From the NCBI RefSeq assembly GCF_009389715.1, contig NC_052393.1, positions 1,984,001 through 2,048,000 of the forward strand: a stretch of DNA of 64,000 bases. The letters run 5' to 3'. A program made the translations under genes and the position numbers. This stretch comes from Phoenix dactylifera. Taxonomy: Eukaryota; Streptophyta; Magnoliopsida; Arecales; Arecaceae. Shown here in pieces: positions 35,291 through 47,154 of this stretch (positions within the stretch are counted from its first letter, which is position 1; every line of letters starts with the position of its first letter). Under the pieces are notes generated by a model, which ran no database searches, was not told where the DNA came from, and saw nothing but the letters and a program-made list of their open reading frames with translations.

Positions 35291-37042
35291 ATGTCCGTGT
35301 CCTTCAGAAGGATTTATCAGCTTTCCAGAGACTGCAACTCCATCTCCCATCTCAAACAACTTCTCACGCAAATCATCCAATCCCACGCCTCCAACTATGC
35401 TTCCTCTCTCGCCGCGCTCCTCTCCTTCTCGGCCACCTCTCCCCACGGCGACTTGCGTTTCGCCTCCTTGCTCTTCACCCATTTACCCAATCCCAACTCT
35501 TTCGCCTACAACTGTATGATGCAAGGCCTCGTCGATGCCCGCCTACCAGACCAAGCATTCCTCCTTTACCTCCGAATGAATCGGGAGAGTTTGGCCCCGG
35601 ACAACTTCACCTTCCCCTTTGTCCTCAAAGCTTGCTCGCTTCTGTCGGCCGTGAGCACCGGCAAAGCCATCCATGCAAGGATTCTGCAGCTCGGGTTTTC
35701 CTTCGACCCCTACATCCAGAGTGGATTGGTCCGAATGTACTCGGAGTTTGACGAGGTCGGGACCGCTCGTCACTTGTTTGATGGAATCCCGGAGAGAGAT
35801 GTGGTTCTTTGGAATTCAATGATCGGGGGGTACGTCAAGGGCGGGAATTTAGATTCGGCTCGTGAGTTGTTTGAAGAGATGCCTGCTAAAAATGTCGGCA
35901 CATATAACGCACTGATCGGAGGCCATGTGAAGTTTGGATGCATGGATGATGCTTCTAGATTGTTTGAGGAAATGCCTGAGAGGGATGTTGTGTCATGGAA
36001 CACGATGGTCGGTGCTCATGCAAGAGCCAGCTCTGTGGCAGTTGCAAGGGAGCTTTTTGATCGTGCACCGCAGAAGAATGTCGCTACATGGAGTGCGATC
36101 ATTTCGGGGTTTGCACAGAGTAGTCGATTTGTCGACGCTCTCGACATGTTCAAAGACATGCTAGTCAAGGGACCAAGGCCTGACCAATCTATCTTGGTGA
36201 GTGTTTTATCATGTTGTGCGCACCTCGGGGCTCTAGAGCAAGGAATATGGATTCATGGCTATATCGATAGGCAAGGGATTGAGGTGGATGACTTGCTTGG
36301 TTCATCCCTCATAGACATGTACTCCAAGTGTGGGATGCTACAAGGGGCGATATCAGTGTTCGATAAATTACAGAAAAGAGAAGTCTGCTCATGGACTTCA
36401 ATGATTCATGGGTTAGCCATATATGGGCATGCCCATCAAGCATTAGAAGCATTTGAAGAGATGGAGAGATTCAAAATTATACCCAACGCTGTTACATTCA
36501 TAGCCATCCTCAGCGCTTGTTCTCATGCAGGAATGGTAGCCAAAGGACGTGAAATTTTTCATCGGATGCATCAAGTTTATGGAATTATCCCGACGATAGA
36601 GCATTATACTTGCATGGTTGATCTTCTAAGCAGAGGAAACCATATAGAAGAAGCTCGAGACCTCATCAAGTCAATGCCGATGAAACCGGATGTGTTCATG
36701 TGGGGTGCATTGCTCGGAGGTCTAAGGATACATGGCCAACATGGCCTGATCTATGAACAAGAGTTGGGTAGAGAGATTGTGAAGTTGGAGCCGAGGGACA
36801 GTGGGGCATACATGCTAGTGTCAAACATTTATGCATCAATTGACCAGTGGGATGATGCTGTAAGGACGAGGAGGATGATGGAGAGGTTTGGAATTAAGAA
36901 GAACCCGGGGTGTAGCTTGATTGAGGTGGATGGTGAGGTTCATGAGTTCTTAGCTAGTGAACGATCAAATACAAAGTCTGAACAAGTGTATGAGATGTTG
37001 GATCAGGTATATAAAGTAATAAAGATGGATACTCTGTTATGA
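35291..37042 (+). CDS. PLS-class pentatricopeptide repeat protein, E/E+ type
   Basis: Intronless gene of 583 residues. The start is the ATG at 35291; the same frame is open five codons further upstream, but only from TTG. After a short N-terminus comes a run of PPR motifs of P, L and S type, from about residue 50 to 480 (for example DVVLWNSMIGGYVKGGNLDS and DVVSWNTMVGAHARASS). The C-terminus has the E region and an E+ motif (PGCSLIEVDGEVHEFLASE), and stops without a DYW deaminase domain. Members of this class bind organellar transcripts and direct C-to-U editing, probably with a separate DYW partner, in mitochondria or plastids. The target RNA and organelle cannot be told from sequence alone here. 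Confidence 0.93.
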   Translation: MSVSFRRIYQLSRDCNSISHLKQLLTQIIQSHASNYASSLAALLSFSATSPHGDLRFASLLFTHLPNPNSFAYNCMMQGLVDARLPDQAFLLYLRMNRESLAPDNFTFPFVLKACSLLSAVSTGKAIHARILQLGFSFDPYIQSGLVRMYSEFDEVGTARHLFDGIPERDVVLWNSMIGGYVKGGNLDSARELFEEMPAKNVGTYNALIGGHVKFGCMDDASRLFEEMPERDVVSWNTMVGAHARASSVAVARELFDRAPQKNVATWSAIISGFAQSSRFVDALDMFKDMLVKGPRPDQSILVSVLSCCAHLGALEQGIWIHGYIDRQGIEVDDLLGSSLIDMYSKCGMLQGAISVFDKLQKREVCSWTSMIHGLAIYGHAHQALEAFEEMERFKIIPNAVTFIAILSACSHAGMVAKGREIFHRMHQVYGIIPTIEHYTCMVDLLSRGNHIEEARDLIKSMPMKPDVFMWGALLGGLRIHGQHGLIYEQELGREIVKLEPRDSGAYMLVSNIYASIDQWDDAVRTRRMMERFGIKKNPGCSLIEVDGEVHEFLASERSNTKSEQVYEMLDQVYKVIKMDTLL

Positions 37043-38657
37043 ACTTGTTGAGTTTGGTTTTGTGGGTTCAGGTGCCAACTAAATAAGCTGATCATGGCCT
37101 ACATTTGTCTGCGCAATTATTTTGTTTTACCAAATATTATGTCGGAACCTACACCTGTTAAAGCTTAAAAATACTCAGACAGACATGAATGGGTTTGCTA
37201 GTTTAGCATAGGTTCCAGACAATCCCATGAGGGCATGGTTGGAGATTCAGTTTGTAGGGCCAAGAAAAAGATCAGGGTGGATAAAACTGAAGAAGAAATT
37301 TTGCATGCTTTTCCTGTTTCAGAGTATAAGAACCATGTTTGGTCAAAAAGATGAAAAAAGCTATAAGAATCACAGTAAAGTAGATTCCTAATGTTGGCAT
37401 AAGGTTACAGTCTTCAACCATTCCCCGAAAAATATGAACATTATGATTCAATTTCAGATCAAACACAAAAATACTAAAGATTTGGATTCTGAACTTTAGC
37501 TATGTGTCCTTATAGTTTTTTGTTTTAAGTTTATAGACTTATGATAGAAGGATACCATCATTTTAATAGACAAAAAATAAGTGGCAAATTTTGATTTTAT
37601 CTTATTTTATAGTTCACTTCATAGATTAGCATTGGCTACACAGTAAGGATTAGCTTTCTCCTAACAACAAATAATGCAGGCTGATGCAATCTCACAAGCT
37701 TGCCTGCTGTTCCATCATGTGCAATTTGGTGCAAGCCACTTTATGCTATAAACCACCCTCATATCATCTAGAATAAGCTTTTGGACGATGCCGCTCGTGT
37801 TTGCTCAAAAAAGAGAATTTTTCTGTGGTGGTGAACCATAAACTACATTCTATTTGCTGAAGTTGAGGCATATCTTGGACTGAGAACATCTCATCAGCAA
37901 TTTGAATTGCTTTTTTCTTTTTCATATATGAATTATGCATTAATATCATAACCTTTCTAATAGGAGAAGGCACCTAATCATATAAACAATACATTTAAAG
38001 ATTCATGAATCTCAAGTTTGCATTATGAACGATATCATAGTGTACTGCAGACTAATTATCCTGAAAGAAGCCAATGACACCCCCAAGTCCCAACAGAGAG
38101 ATGATTCTCCATGGAACTTCTAAAGAAACACAATACTCTCGAAAGGCTGCTTAAAATTCCTCGGCACTCTTCCAACATTTTTGCCATTGTTGTTGTCACC
38201 ATGTCCGCGGAATGAGTTCTCTCCATACTTCTTTTTCTTGGAAAGAAGATAGTCTTTCTCCCAAAAAATTCTTGCATCGAAACAATTCCATATTATCAAA
38301 AAGGTTCACGCCCCCGTCTGCACGGGGCACGTGAGGCACCCAGTGCCCACATGGGAGCCACATGAGAGAAGAATACGGGACTTCCCTGCCAGATATTGTC
38401 CGGTTCCGGGGCTTCACGCAAGCGTCCTTCACCCCTCTACGGTTTTATTTTTTACCCAAAACGCGTCTGCAGGATTTGGAGACACCCGCCTTATATGCCC
38501 AGGCTCTGGATAATCCTTTTAAGAAGGACAAAGCCGTGAGGGGAATATTACCCATTAAGAGCTGCATACGACACGCGTCGCGCGATACATACGCACTTTT
38601 CCTAAGCGGACAATATCTCTGGTCGGAATGCAGTTACTTTTCCGCTCTAATAGACGG
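37043..38657. other. 3' flank of the PPR gene and intergenic sequence
   Basis: No further gene recognised. The ORF at 38362-38781 runs into the tandem duplication and shows no domain. A GC-richer patch (38300-38420) contains GGGGCACGTGAGG, a lone CACGTG. Confidence 0.4.
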
Positions 38658-39338
38658 TAATAAAGATTATTTTATTTTCTTTTTCAAAAACAAAGGTGTC
38701 AAGGAGACATTGAATCCAATGAACATTTTTCATGCCGAAGGACATAGATTTTTGTTGCTAGTTATAATTAGTCTAAAATGACAACAGAATAAGGTGTAAA
38801 GACTTACCTTGATAATGAAGCTATTTGATAATAAGGTTTGTCTTCGCTAGACTAACGATGTGCAATGCTAGGGGCTATCAGATTGACTGCTTTGTTAAAA
38901 TAGGAAATTGCGTCATTCTAGATGAAAAGATAAAACCTTAGTTGATGACTAATTATCGCCATTGATTATGATGTAATTAATACTCGCTATATTCTCTTAA
39001 TAAAGATTACTTTATTTTCTTTTCCCAAGCGGTAGGATCGTCGTGCACAAAAATGTCGAGGGGACATTGAATCTGATAAACCTTTTTTATGCCGAAGGAT
39101 GCATATATTTTTTGCATCGGCCATAATTATTGTAAAATTACAATAACATAAAGCCCAAATACTTACCTTAATTATGAAGCCATTTTATTTATATTGACTA
39201 ACGATGTGCATTGCTGGTGGCTATTAGATCGATTGCTCTATTATAATTAAAAATTTCGTCCTTCTAAATAAAAAAATAAAACCTTATTTGATAATTAATT
39301 ATCACCAGTGATTATGATGCAATTATTGCCAACTCTAC
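38658..39338 (+). repeat. Tandem duplication, two diverged units of about 340 bp
   Basis: Unit 1 starts at 38658 and unit 2 at 38998, both with TAATAAAGATTA(T/C)TTTATTT. Shared landmarks are GACATTGAATC, ATGCCGAAGGA, ACTTACCTT and GACTAACGATGTGCA, then AAATAAAACCTTA and GATTATGATG.AATTA. Many substitutions and small indels show the duplication is old. Neither unit looks coding. Confidence 0.8.
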
Positions 39339-39802
39339 TCTCCACAAACCCCTACTTTAAGAATTTTGGAATTTTCTAAAAGATCTAATTTATCAATTTC
39401 TTCGAATATTACTATTCACCATCCAAGGCCTTATGGTCCATAATATTTACCCTTTGTAAAACTTTTGTCGATTAATTCTTCTTGAAATATTTATAATAAA
39501 TTGCACCACCTCTTGCTGCCCAATGTAATTGTAAAAAAGCGACATACATATTTCATATTGCACGATAGGTTGCACCAGATCAAGTTCAGAGTATGCCCAC
39601 CGCCGATTGAGTGGGCCCCACCCAACTGAACGGTCGAGATGGGAGCACACCGAATTTGGTTGGACCCGAGGAACACTCACTCGACCTACCCCGTCATAAA
39701 TCATTCTCCAATGGAGAGGGGCGTTTTGGTCATTTACGAAAGAGGAGTAATCCGAGGTAGCGAGCCCATACGGCTCCCACCGCACCCCCAACCGCGGTCC
39801 CG

Positions 39803-39811
39803 ACACGTGGC
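39803..39811 (+). promoter_or_regulatory. ABRE / G-box (ACACGTGGC)
   Basis: A perfect ACACGTGGC, the classical ABA-responsive element core bound by bZIP (ABF/AREB) factors. It lies in a GC-rich patch about 660 bp upstream of the TATA box of the 40.86 kb gene. A second ACGTGGC occurs in its leader at 40831-40837 and GCACGTGC at 40821-40828. Regulation by ABA is inference. Confidence 0.45.
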
Positions 39812-40464
39812 GCAATCACACCCCTTTGGAACACCATCACGTTCGGGGGCACCGACATCCCACCGTCTTCCAGATTCTCCTCTTTTCCGCTCCCCACGCG
39901 TGCATCCGTCCATAGAGTTAGAATGACCATTTTGCCCTTGATGCAGACTTGGGTCCCCCACTCCAAATTGAGAAGCCAATTGCCGTCGTCGCTATCTCCA
40001 TTCGCTGGAATTTTCTAGGGTACCAAACCGGCCCGATGGCCTGCCCTTATTTACGAAACTGCCCTCTCCCACCGTTTCAAGTGATCCCGCCGGACCCCAC
40101 CACCAGCGAGCGTCCGATCTCCATCAGTCCATCAGACGGATACCATTCACCTAACAGATCCACATCGGCGAATGTAAAGAAAATGACCAGAATACCCCGC
40201 ATTCTTGATCTTTTTAGCAATCAAAAAAATTTCTTAGAAAAGTATCACACCATTAATAGGTGCCATTCAATGACATGCAGACAACCAATCACATGATGCC
40301 ACGCGCAAGGTTCATGGGTGAGCATGGAAGTTTACTACTATTTTCATGCGGTTGCAAAAATAAATTAGGTAAAAAATGAAGGTTGTTTTCGTCAATTCAA
40401 CAATAGTGAGATGGCAATCTAGATATTGTTCTAAACAGTAGGGACATAATTTAATGTCCCTCAC

Positions 40465-40475
40465 TATATATATAC
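40465..40475 (+). promoter_or_regulatory. TATA box of the small conserved gene
   Basis: TATATATATAC follows CTCAC and precedes a CT-rich leader (40480-40600). This would place transcription start near 40500 and give a 5' UTR of about 360 nt. Confidence 0.5.
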
Positions 40476-40858
40476 AGCTCTACCTCTTCCTCTGGAAATC
40501 CTCTCCTCTCAAATCTCCTGCCCCTCTTTTTCTGCTCTCCCTCCCTCCCTCCCTCTCTTTCTCGCCTCTCTCTTTCCTCCTCCGGTCTCCGGTCGCGAGC
40601 TTCGTCCGTTTGCCGTCAAAACGGCGGGTGGCGGATCCCGATCATCCTCTTTTCACCTTCTCCCATCGCGTGCCTTTTGTCCTGGCTTTTTACAATTTTA
40701 CCCCTGAGCTTTTCGTCTTTTCACACCCTAATCCCATCTGGTTTGGTCTTTGTCGTCTTTTTCGGTTTTTTTTTTTTTTTGATATCTCTCTCGCCGTTCC
40801 TCGTAAAATTATTTTGGCTCGCACGTGCTGACGTGGCAGGAGGAGCAGGAGAGCAGGG

Positions 40859-41254
40859 ATGTCGTGCGACGCGCGTCCTGGATCGACACTTGGGGCGTCC
40901 AGGAAGCGAAAGGACCGGGAGTGGTCCGACGCGCTTCGGATCCAGGTGCCACACAAAGCCGAGCCGAACTCCTCGGCGGCGGCTCACGCGGCTCCGTCGA
41001 GCAACCGGCTTCTAGCCGGTTACCTGGCCCACGAGTTCCTCACCAAAGGGACTCTCTTCGGCCAGCGGTGGGAGCCGGTCCGGTCCGAACCGGAGAAGAG
41101 CGTGGAGACGGTTCGACCTGCGGCCCGGGACGAGCCGAACCCGGCCAAGCCGCAGAGGGCGTACGTGGAGGTGTCGCACTTGCTGAAGATGGAAGGTGTC
41201 CAAGTTCCGGGAGTCGTCAACCCGACGCAGCTGGCTCGGTGGCTCCGGATGTGA
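40859..41254 (+). CDS. Small conserved plant protein of unknown function
   Basis: A single exon of 131 residues in GC-rich DNA. The N-terminus is basic (GASRKRKDREWSDALRIQV). Two segments look conserved: SNRLLAGYLAHEFLTKGTLF at about residues 48-67, followed by GQRW, and the C-terminal PGVVNPTQLARWLRM with an upstream aromatic/basic segment AYVEVSHLLK. I recall similar segments in uncharacterised plant proteins but cannot name a family or function. There is no signal peptide or membrane segment. Overlapping frames (40825-41415) are GC-driven shadows. Codon choice is strongly GC-ending, as in many monocot genes. A GCC run at 41371-41392 lies in the 3' flank. Confidence 0.75.
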   Translation: MSCDARPGSTLGASRKRKDREWSDALRIQVPHKAEPNSSAAAHAAPSSNRLLAGYLAHEFLTKGTLFGQRWEPVRSEPEKSVETVRPAARDEPNPAKPQRAYVEVSHLLKMEGVQVPGVVNPTQLARWLRM

Positions 41255-42488
41255 GGAAGGAGGAGGGTCCGCGGGGCACCACACCGTTTCCAGACGTTAC
41301 GTGGCGTGGATCTCCTGGTGATCGGACGGCGTTCGACTCGTGTACTAATTTAAAAAAGAAACAAAATCTTCGGCCGCCGCCGCCGCCGCCGCTGCTGCGC
41401 TCGCTGCATGCATGAGTCTCGAGGTGGTGGTAAGTGAACCGAGACCCAAAAAATCGAAGGAAAAGAAAGAAGAGAGGGAAAAAAAAGGGCTCCGGAAAGA
41501 AATGGAGCTTCCCCTTTTTCTTTCTTTCTCCGCTCTGAAAACTAGCTTTTTAATTTGTTTGTTTGGCATGATATTTATGGTAGAATGGTGATTATTGTTT
41601 AAGTTTGCATTAGTGAATCTTTTGGTGTCTCAGATGTGCTCTTAGTAATAATCTGTTATATCTTTTTCTGATAGAAAATAATATTTGTCTAAGATAGTAT
41701 TAAGATGCATGCATGCAAAATAAAACCTGGAGTGAATAATGTTATTTTCCTCTTGCACTCGAGCTGCATCTGCGTAACATATGAGACGTGAATTTGTGAA
41801 AATCTCGACATATGCGATGCGTGTGGTATTCATGAGTTATGTAAGAAACTAAGAATATGTGTTTCATGGGTGGATATGATCCTGTCAACCGATGAATATA
41901 TTTGTAACATATTTGATCACAAGTCTTTCTTTTTTAAAAAAAGAATTTATATACTTTTTTATAGTAATCACTTGTTAAGCGATTGTGTGTGTGTGTGTAT
42001 GGTGAGTTAAGAGATGATCAGGTGAAAAGATGAATTCGTCTAATGGAGGCAAAGGATAGAGTTTACACCATAACAGTAAATATTCAAATAATAATTAGAA
42101 GAGTTAATTAATCTTATTGGGGCATTTCGGATCATTCTTTCCATGGATCCTCTCTCAAGCATAGGGGACTGCATATATTGTTCTTAATAGAAAGGAGGAT
42201 AACCCTGTCATGCCAATGCTTATAAATTTGGGTTTGGATCTTCTACAACACATGTTTTGCACCGCAAAGAGCTATAAAGCCTTAAATAGCTGCCACATTA
42301 TTGATTTCGGAGATGGACAGCTATTTCTCGTGTCGAGAATTCAATCAATTATGCTTGATGCCAAAAACAGCATGCACTCAAAACAAGCGGCAACCATTCT
42401 CCAATATAGATGATGTGGCAGCTATATCCAAAGCGGTGCATCTCTTGCACCATAGAGGATTTCGACTCTATAGAACTATCTTCTTCTT

Positions 42489-42521
<33 letters not shown>

Positions 42522-45500
42522 TGGGATGGATGTTGCTGGTTATTTGCTTAAATCCTTGGTAATGGCATGAAACTAATGCCATCGGATTGAGTATGGTCCA
42601 CGTTTTTGTAAACCTTAAACAATTTTGATCGAGTTAGAGGTCTGAATTTTATATTTCATGCACTGCCATTGAAGGATTGGATTAAATCCAGATTTGAATA
42701 ATAAAAATATATTAAAATAAACTCTTCAAAAAAGCCTTTGAGTTGGGTTGAGGTATGTTAAAGACCGCACACTTCCCAAAATGTGTTGGTTTCATTTCGG
42801 TGTGGGCTAGATCCATGTTCCCACCAAGTGCCAAAAATATATATTGAATACAAACTAAACTCATCTATGGTTTCAATAGTTTATAAATAAAATAACCAAT
42901 TATATACTATAAAAATTAAATCATGAACAACAAATACTTTGATAGTTAACTATATATAATAAATGATCCGACTAAAAGTTGAAAAAAATGCATTTGATTT
43001 ATTGCCAAATACAAATACCAAATATGTTCCAAAACTTGGTTATAGATGTAAGAAATACCGGGAACTAACACCAATTTTGAATTATCTTCTCCAAAGTATA
43101 GTCCTAAACCAAGAGAAATGAAGAAAAGAAATTCCTGCAGCAAATCTCAATTAGTTTAGAATTAAGACTTAGTTGAATTGAATCACTGAAAGCTGGGTAC
43201 TTATGACTTGGGTCCGAGTTCCTCTTACACAACCTTAAAATTTATTAGCTCAATACATTAGGTGGGAAGAATTTTTTTTTTTTTTGCAGAAAATCATCTA
43301 ATTTTAGCAATATGACAAGGCGAGGAAGAAAGAAATTTTAAATTAAGTGGGAAGAAATCGCAACAATATCAGCTCAATAAATTAGGTGGGAATTAGCGGA
43401 AAGTCATCTAATGATTTTAAATAAACAACATGATCAGGCCCATAAATACATGTTTGATTGGTTTATAGAAGCTCGTTTATATTACAACAGTTATTCTAAT
43501 GATTCACAGTGGAAACATAAAATAATGCCCCATGGCTGGAAATTTCCAAGAATATTTGGTGCCTATAATGGTGATCACAAAAAAAAAAAAATAATAATCC
43601 TCTGAAGTATACTCAGGTGGGGTGCAATTCCAATTGAAATTGATGAACTTAACCACACTTTTGTTCATGGCATCAGTTCATGGTATTGTCCTCGGCGTCT
43701 TCGGCTCGCCAGCCACCGCTTTTTGGATCGTTTGTTTGGGCGATCACCACGCGGCTTACACTGTTTGCTTCGATTTGCTTCCATAAATACCTTGCCGGCG
43801 GCTTTGATGCATGGTTTTAAATATGGCAGAAATCTTGGGTGGATTACCCTCTCTTTCTTTTAAGAAAACTAATTGATGACAAGATGCATCGATCAAGGAC
43901 CAGCCCTACATGCATACGTTATCAGATACTTGAAAAGTTGCACTGCAAACCAATAGGGATCGATCTCTCCAGCAAGTTTCAAGTACTAAGATCCCATTTT
44001 CAAATTAAAAAGCAGAAATGAAAGAAAGAATTGACAAGAAGTTGGTAGTCTAAGTTGCCACAAGTTTAATTCTTCTTATGAATAATAATTTATTAGCTAT
44101 CAGGACAAGAAAAGAAATCTTGACTCTCTCTCTCTCGCAAAACATGGGAAAGTTTGATCACTGATTCAACATTAAGTTCGCGCAGTTTAAACATTAAGTT
44201 CTCTCAAATCTCAAGTCAGAGCATGCACACAAGAAGCCAACATTGTAGTGTTACAAACTTAACTTTTTTTATTGACTTTACTATGCTAGCTAGGGATAAT
44301 TTAAATGAAACAATGTGGCCCTTTCATCTTTTTGTTGTGGAAAAATTTGAAAAAATACAAACCATCCTAAATTGAATACTTGAATTAGTTGATCCTTTGT
44401 TTGACCCCTTGATTTTTAATGTGACTTAGTGGTGCGGTCAACATATTAGACCCTGCAACCAGTCTTGTTCTAGATTGCTTTACACATTCTAAGACAAAAG
44501 AAGCAGCAAATAAAATTATTTATTTGCACATACGTATGCTGAAAAACTATAACGGAAAAATTTCTTATGCCAATCTTGCAACTTATATGCAAAAATATAA
44601 TTACCTTATCAGCAGCCACATTGACCTTTTCCCTCACAACTTCGACCGTCTTCTTTACATCTCGGGGTGTATCTTTCTTGTTCTTATGATGAGTCTTTCA
44701 GGTCTCCCTCTTTATACTCCATGAGACTACCACCACTCCAGGATCTAGAGAGGATGCACATAGCTTTATAACCATGCATATGGAAATATTATTTTTGTGT
44801 TTTGAACTCAGGACACTCAGGTCGTACTGAAGCAATCTAGTTGTTGCATTAAGGCCTGCCTTCTCCCTTATTAAAAAAAATATAGAGAAAGAAAAAGGAA
44901 AAGAAAGATTTAAGCAATCATCAAGCAATCAAACCATATAAGAATTAGTCTTCCGCTAATAAATGAGTGTTTGAAACCAATGAAGAATTTGAACTTGTGA
45001 TAACTTCAAGGACCTCATAGCCGTGGTGGCAGGGACTCTAAGAGGCTCCACGTTCTTCTAGCTGTGGATTGGCCAAGGTGGCGGAGCTCGGGGAAGACTG
45101 CCGAAGCAATGAGAAGAAAGGGAAGGGAAAGCGACTGAATAGGGACTTCATTGCACCATTTATATAGACGAGGAAGACAGTTTCTATTCATGGGAAATGT
45201 CTCTCTTGGCATGCCATGTGAGTAAGCTACGAAATGAAATGAGAAGGGAGAGAGAACCAAACAAATCAAAATAAAATTAATAAAAAAACCAAACCATATA
45301 TTTTTGAAACTCTTGATAAGATTCCTAATCATTTCGGACTAATAAATGATATTTTTTAATGCTATGGGTCCCAAAATTGGCACAAAGAAAAAATCCCTGC
45401 ACAGCTGGCATGTCATGTATCAGGAGGGGATTAATGCAATTAACTAGATTACCACAACATTCAGGCGTCATGCTCTAAGCACGAACCCTATTAAGAGATG

Positions 45501-46326
45501 TGGACCAAAAGTTTTTTTCCCTCTATTCTTTTTTTTTTTGTTTCAAAGGTTGGATCTCAAAGTCTTTTCAACCTTTTCCTCGACCTCTTCCATGCACTAG
45601 TTCAGCTGAACTAATACGTTTATTAGTTTATGATAAATTGGATCATCCACATTTTCTACATCAATTAAGAATAAGTTATTGAAAAAAAAAGAAAGACAAT
45701 AGTCTTATCAATAACTTATCATTACTTATTCTTATCAGTAACTAACGCACTTTGAATCATGACCCCTCTTCTTCCCTTCTTGGTGCAAAGATAGGAGCAA
45801 TCACCATCAGTTTGAGAAGAGAATTTTAGTATGCATATAACTTAATCATAACAAAAGTGCAACATTTGGTGCATCAAAATTTTGATTGTTATACTGCATG
45901 TACGTAGGCTCGACCCCTAATGGAGTGTACACTTCATAAAGTTAACTTGGTCATGGAAGTTACATTTCTCAAGGAAATTTGTTCTCATGAACTGCTTAGA
46001 TGAATTATATCCAACTCCAAGCAACAATGTTTGTTAAAAATTAATAAGCGATACAGCTTTTAGCTTCCCTGTACCACAAAACTAAAGCTGACTCTGACAC
46101 TGCTGTTCGTGAGATCTAATCCTAATCACTGCAATTACAATCGTTTTTCCTTTTCTCTTCCAATAACAAAAGGAGGAGATTACCCCTATACCAAGCAAGA
46201 ATAAAACTCCACTCGCTCTGCATCATGAGATAATGATCTTGACTTGGGGCAAAAAAATTACATTGGCATCTGGCCATTCTTGATAGGACACATTCTGTTC
46301 TAGCAAGATTCTCATAGACAATGAAA
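41255..46326. other. Intergenic, no gene recognised
   Basis: AT-rich sequence with short ORFs only. It includes a long interrupted T tract at 42481-42522 and a tandem duplication at 43244-43431. Other simple runs occur at 41980 (TG), 43272 (T) and 45529 (T). Confidence 0.45.
43244..43431 (+). repeat. Short tandem duplication, offset about 123 bp
   Basis: (A)TTAGCTCAATACATTAGGTG and ATCAGCTCAATAAATTAGGTG head two units. Each continues GGGAA, then GAAAATCATCTAAT.TTA or GAAAGTCATCTAATGATTTTA. Confidence 0.6.
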
Positions 46327-46339
46327 ACTGACTATTTGT

Positions 46340-46707
46340 TATGCGAGCCGTCGAGTTCTAGAGACCTGGTGTATCATTTTGGAGAAAACTCAAGTCGAGT
46401 TCTAGAGACCTGGTGGATCATTTTAGAGGGGACTCAATGAAAGTGGTTGAGTGGATTATTCATAAGGGGCCGGAGGTCTTCAACCATCCACTTCTAGAGA
46501 ACGTCCGGAAGTTACTACAAAAGTGCGACATCTTTCAGGCTGGCTACGTATTTCAAAAGACGAACAGAACTGCCAATTGGATTGCCTCTTGTTCATCATT
46601 CTATTGAGATTCTTTGAACCCGTTGTGTACCTATCTCTTCAAGAATATTTTGTTCTTTAACTCAGTAAGTAATGCTCATGCGAGATTAGTATAAGCTGCC
46701 ACTGTAC

Positions 46708-46736
<29 letters not shown>
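46340..46736 (+). mobile_element. 5'-truncated LINE with poly(A) tail and 13-bp target duplication
   Basis: The body translates as GDSMKVVEWIIHKG...HPLLENVRKLL...YVFQKTNRTANWIASC, then a stop. This is the RNase H-like C-terminus of plant LINEs. A poly(A) tail of about 29 bases ends at 46736. The perfect direct repeat ACTGACTATTTGT flanks it at 46327-46339 and 46739-46751. A 44-bp unit (GTCGAGTTCTAGAGACCTGG...) is duplicated in tandem at its 5' end (46349-46436). Only about 400 bp was copied, typical of aborted target-primed reverse transcription. Confidence 0.88.
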
Positions 46737-46738
<2 letters not shown>

Positions 46739-46751
46739 ACTGACTATTTGT

Positions 46752-47154
46752 CATAATCATAAGATTCATTTTTTCAAATAGACTATCAGAGGATCAGCGT
46801 ATAAGAAAAATGTCACGCCAAAATAAATTATGCCCATCCCATCCAGATGCAGGTAGGATGAACAAAATCCCAATATGCTGAAAGTTTTTCAACCAACAAA
46901 GGTTGATGAGGCAAATTATCCATGTACATCCATATGAATTTACAGAAAATACGGCACTATGACCTGCTGTTTTCTTTTGATACAACCTATGACCATTACA
47001 CCAAATTTGTGATTTTATTGCCTTCAAAACCTCCACCTAATTGACAGACAAATATAAAAAAAAAACAGTACTGCGCATCATCCTCGCTTCACTTTTTACT
47101 TTTTTTGACAGCTGACAAAGTGCCATCAAAAAGAAGTCCAGTCACCAACTTTGC
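46752..47154. other. 3' flank of the LUH-type gene (3' UTR expected)
   Basis: This should contain the 3' UTR on the minus strand. No other gene is seen. Confidence 0.5.

Noticed and set aside
38362..38781. 139-codon ORF on the plus strand
   Set aside because: No domain, and it runs into the 340-bp tandem duplication without sharing a frame with unit 2.
40825..41415. 196-codon ORF overlapping the small conserved gene
   Set aside because: It is in another frame of a GC-rich exon, and the conserved family segments are only in the 40859 frame.
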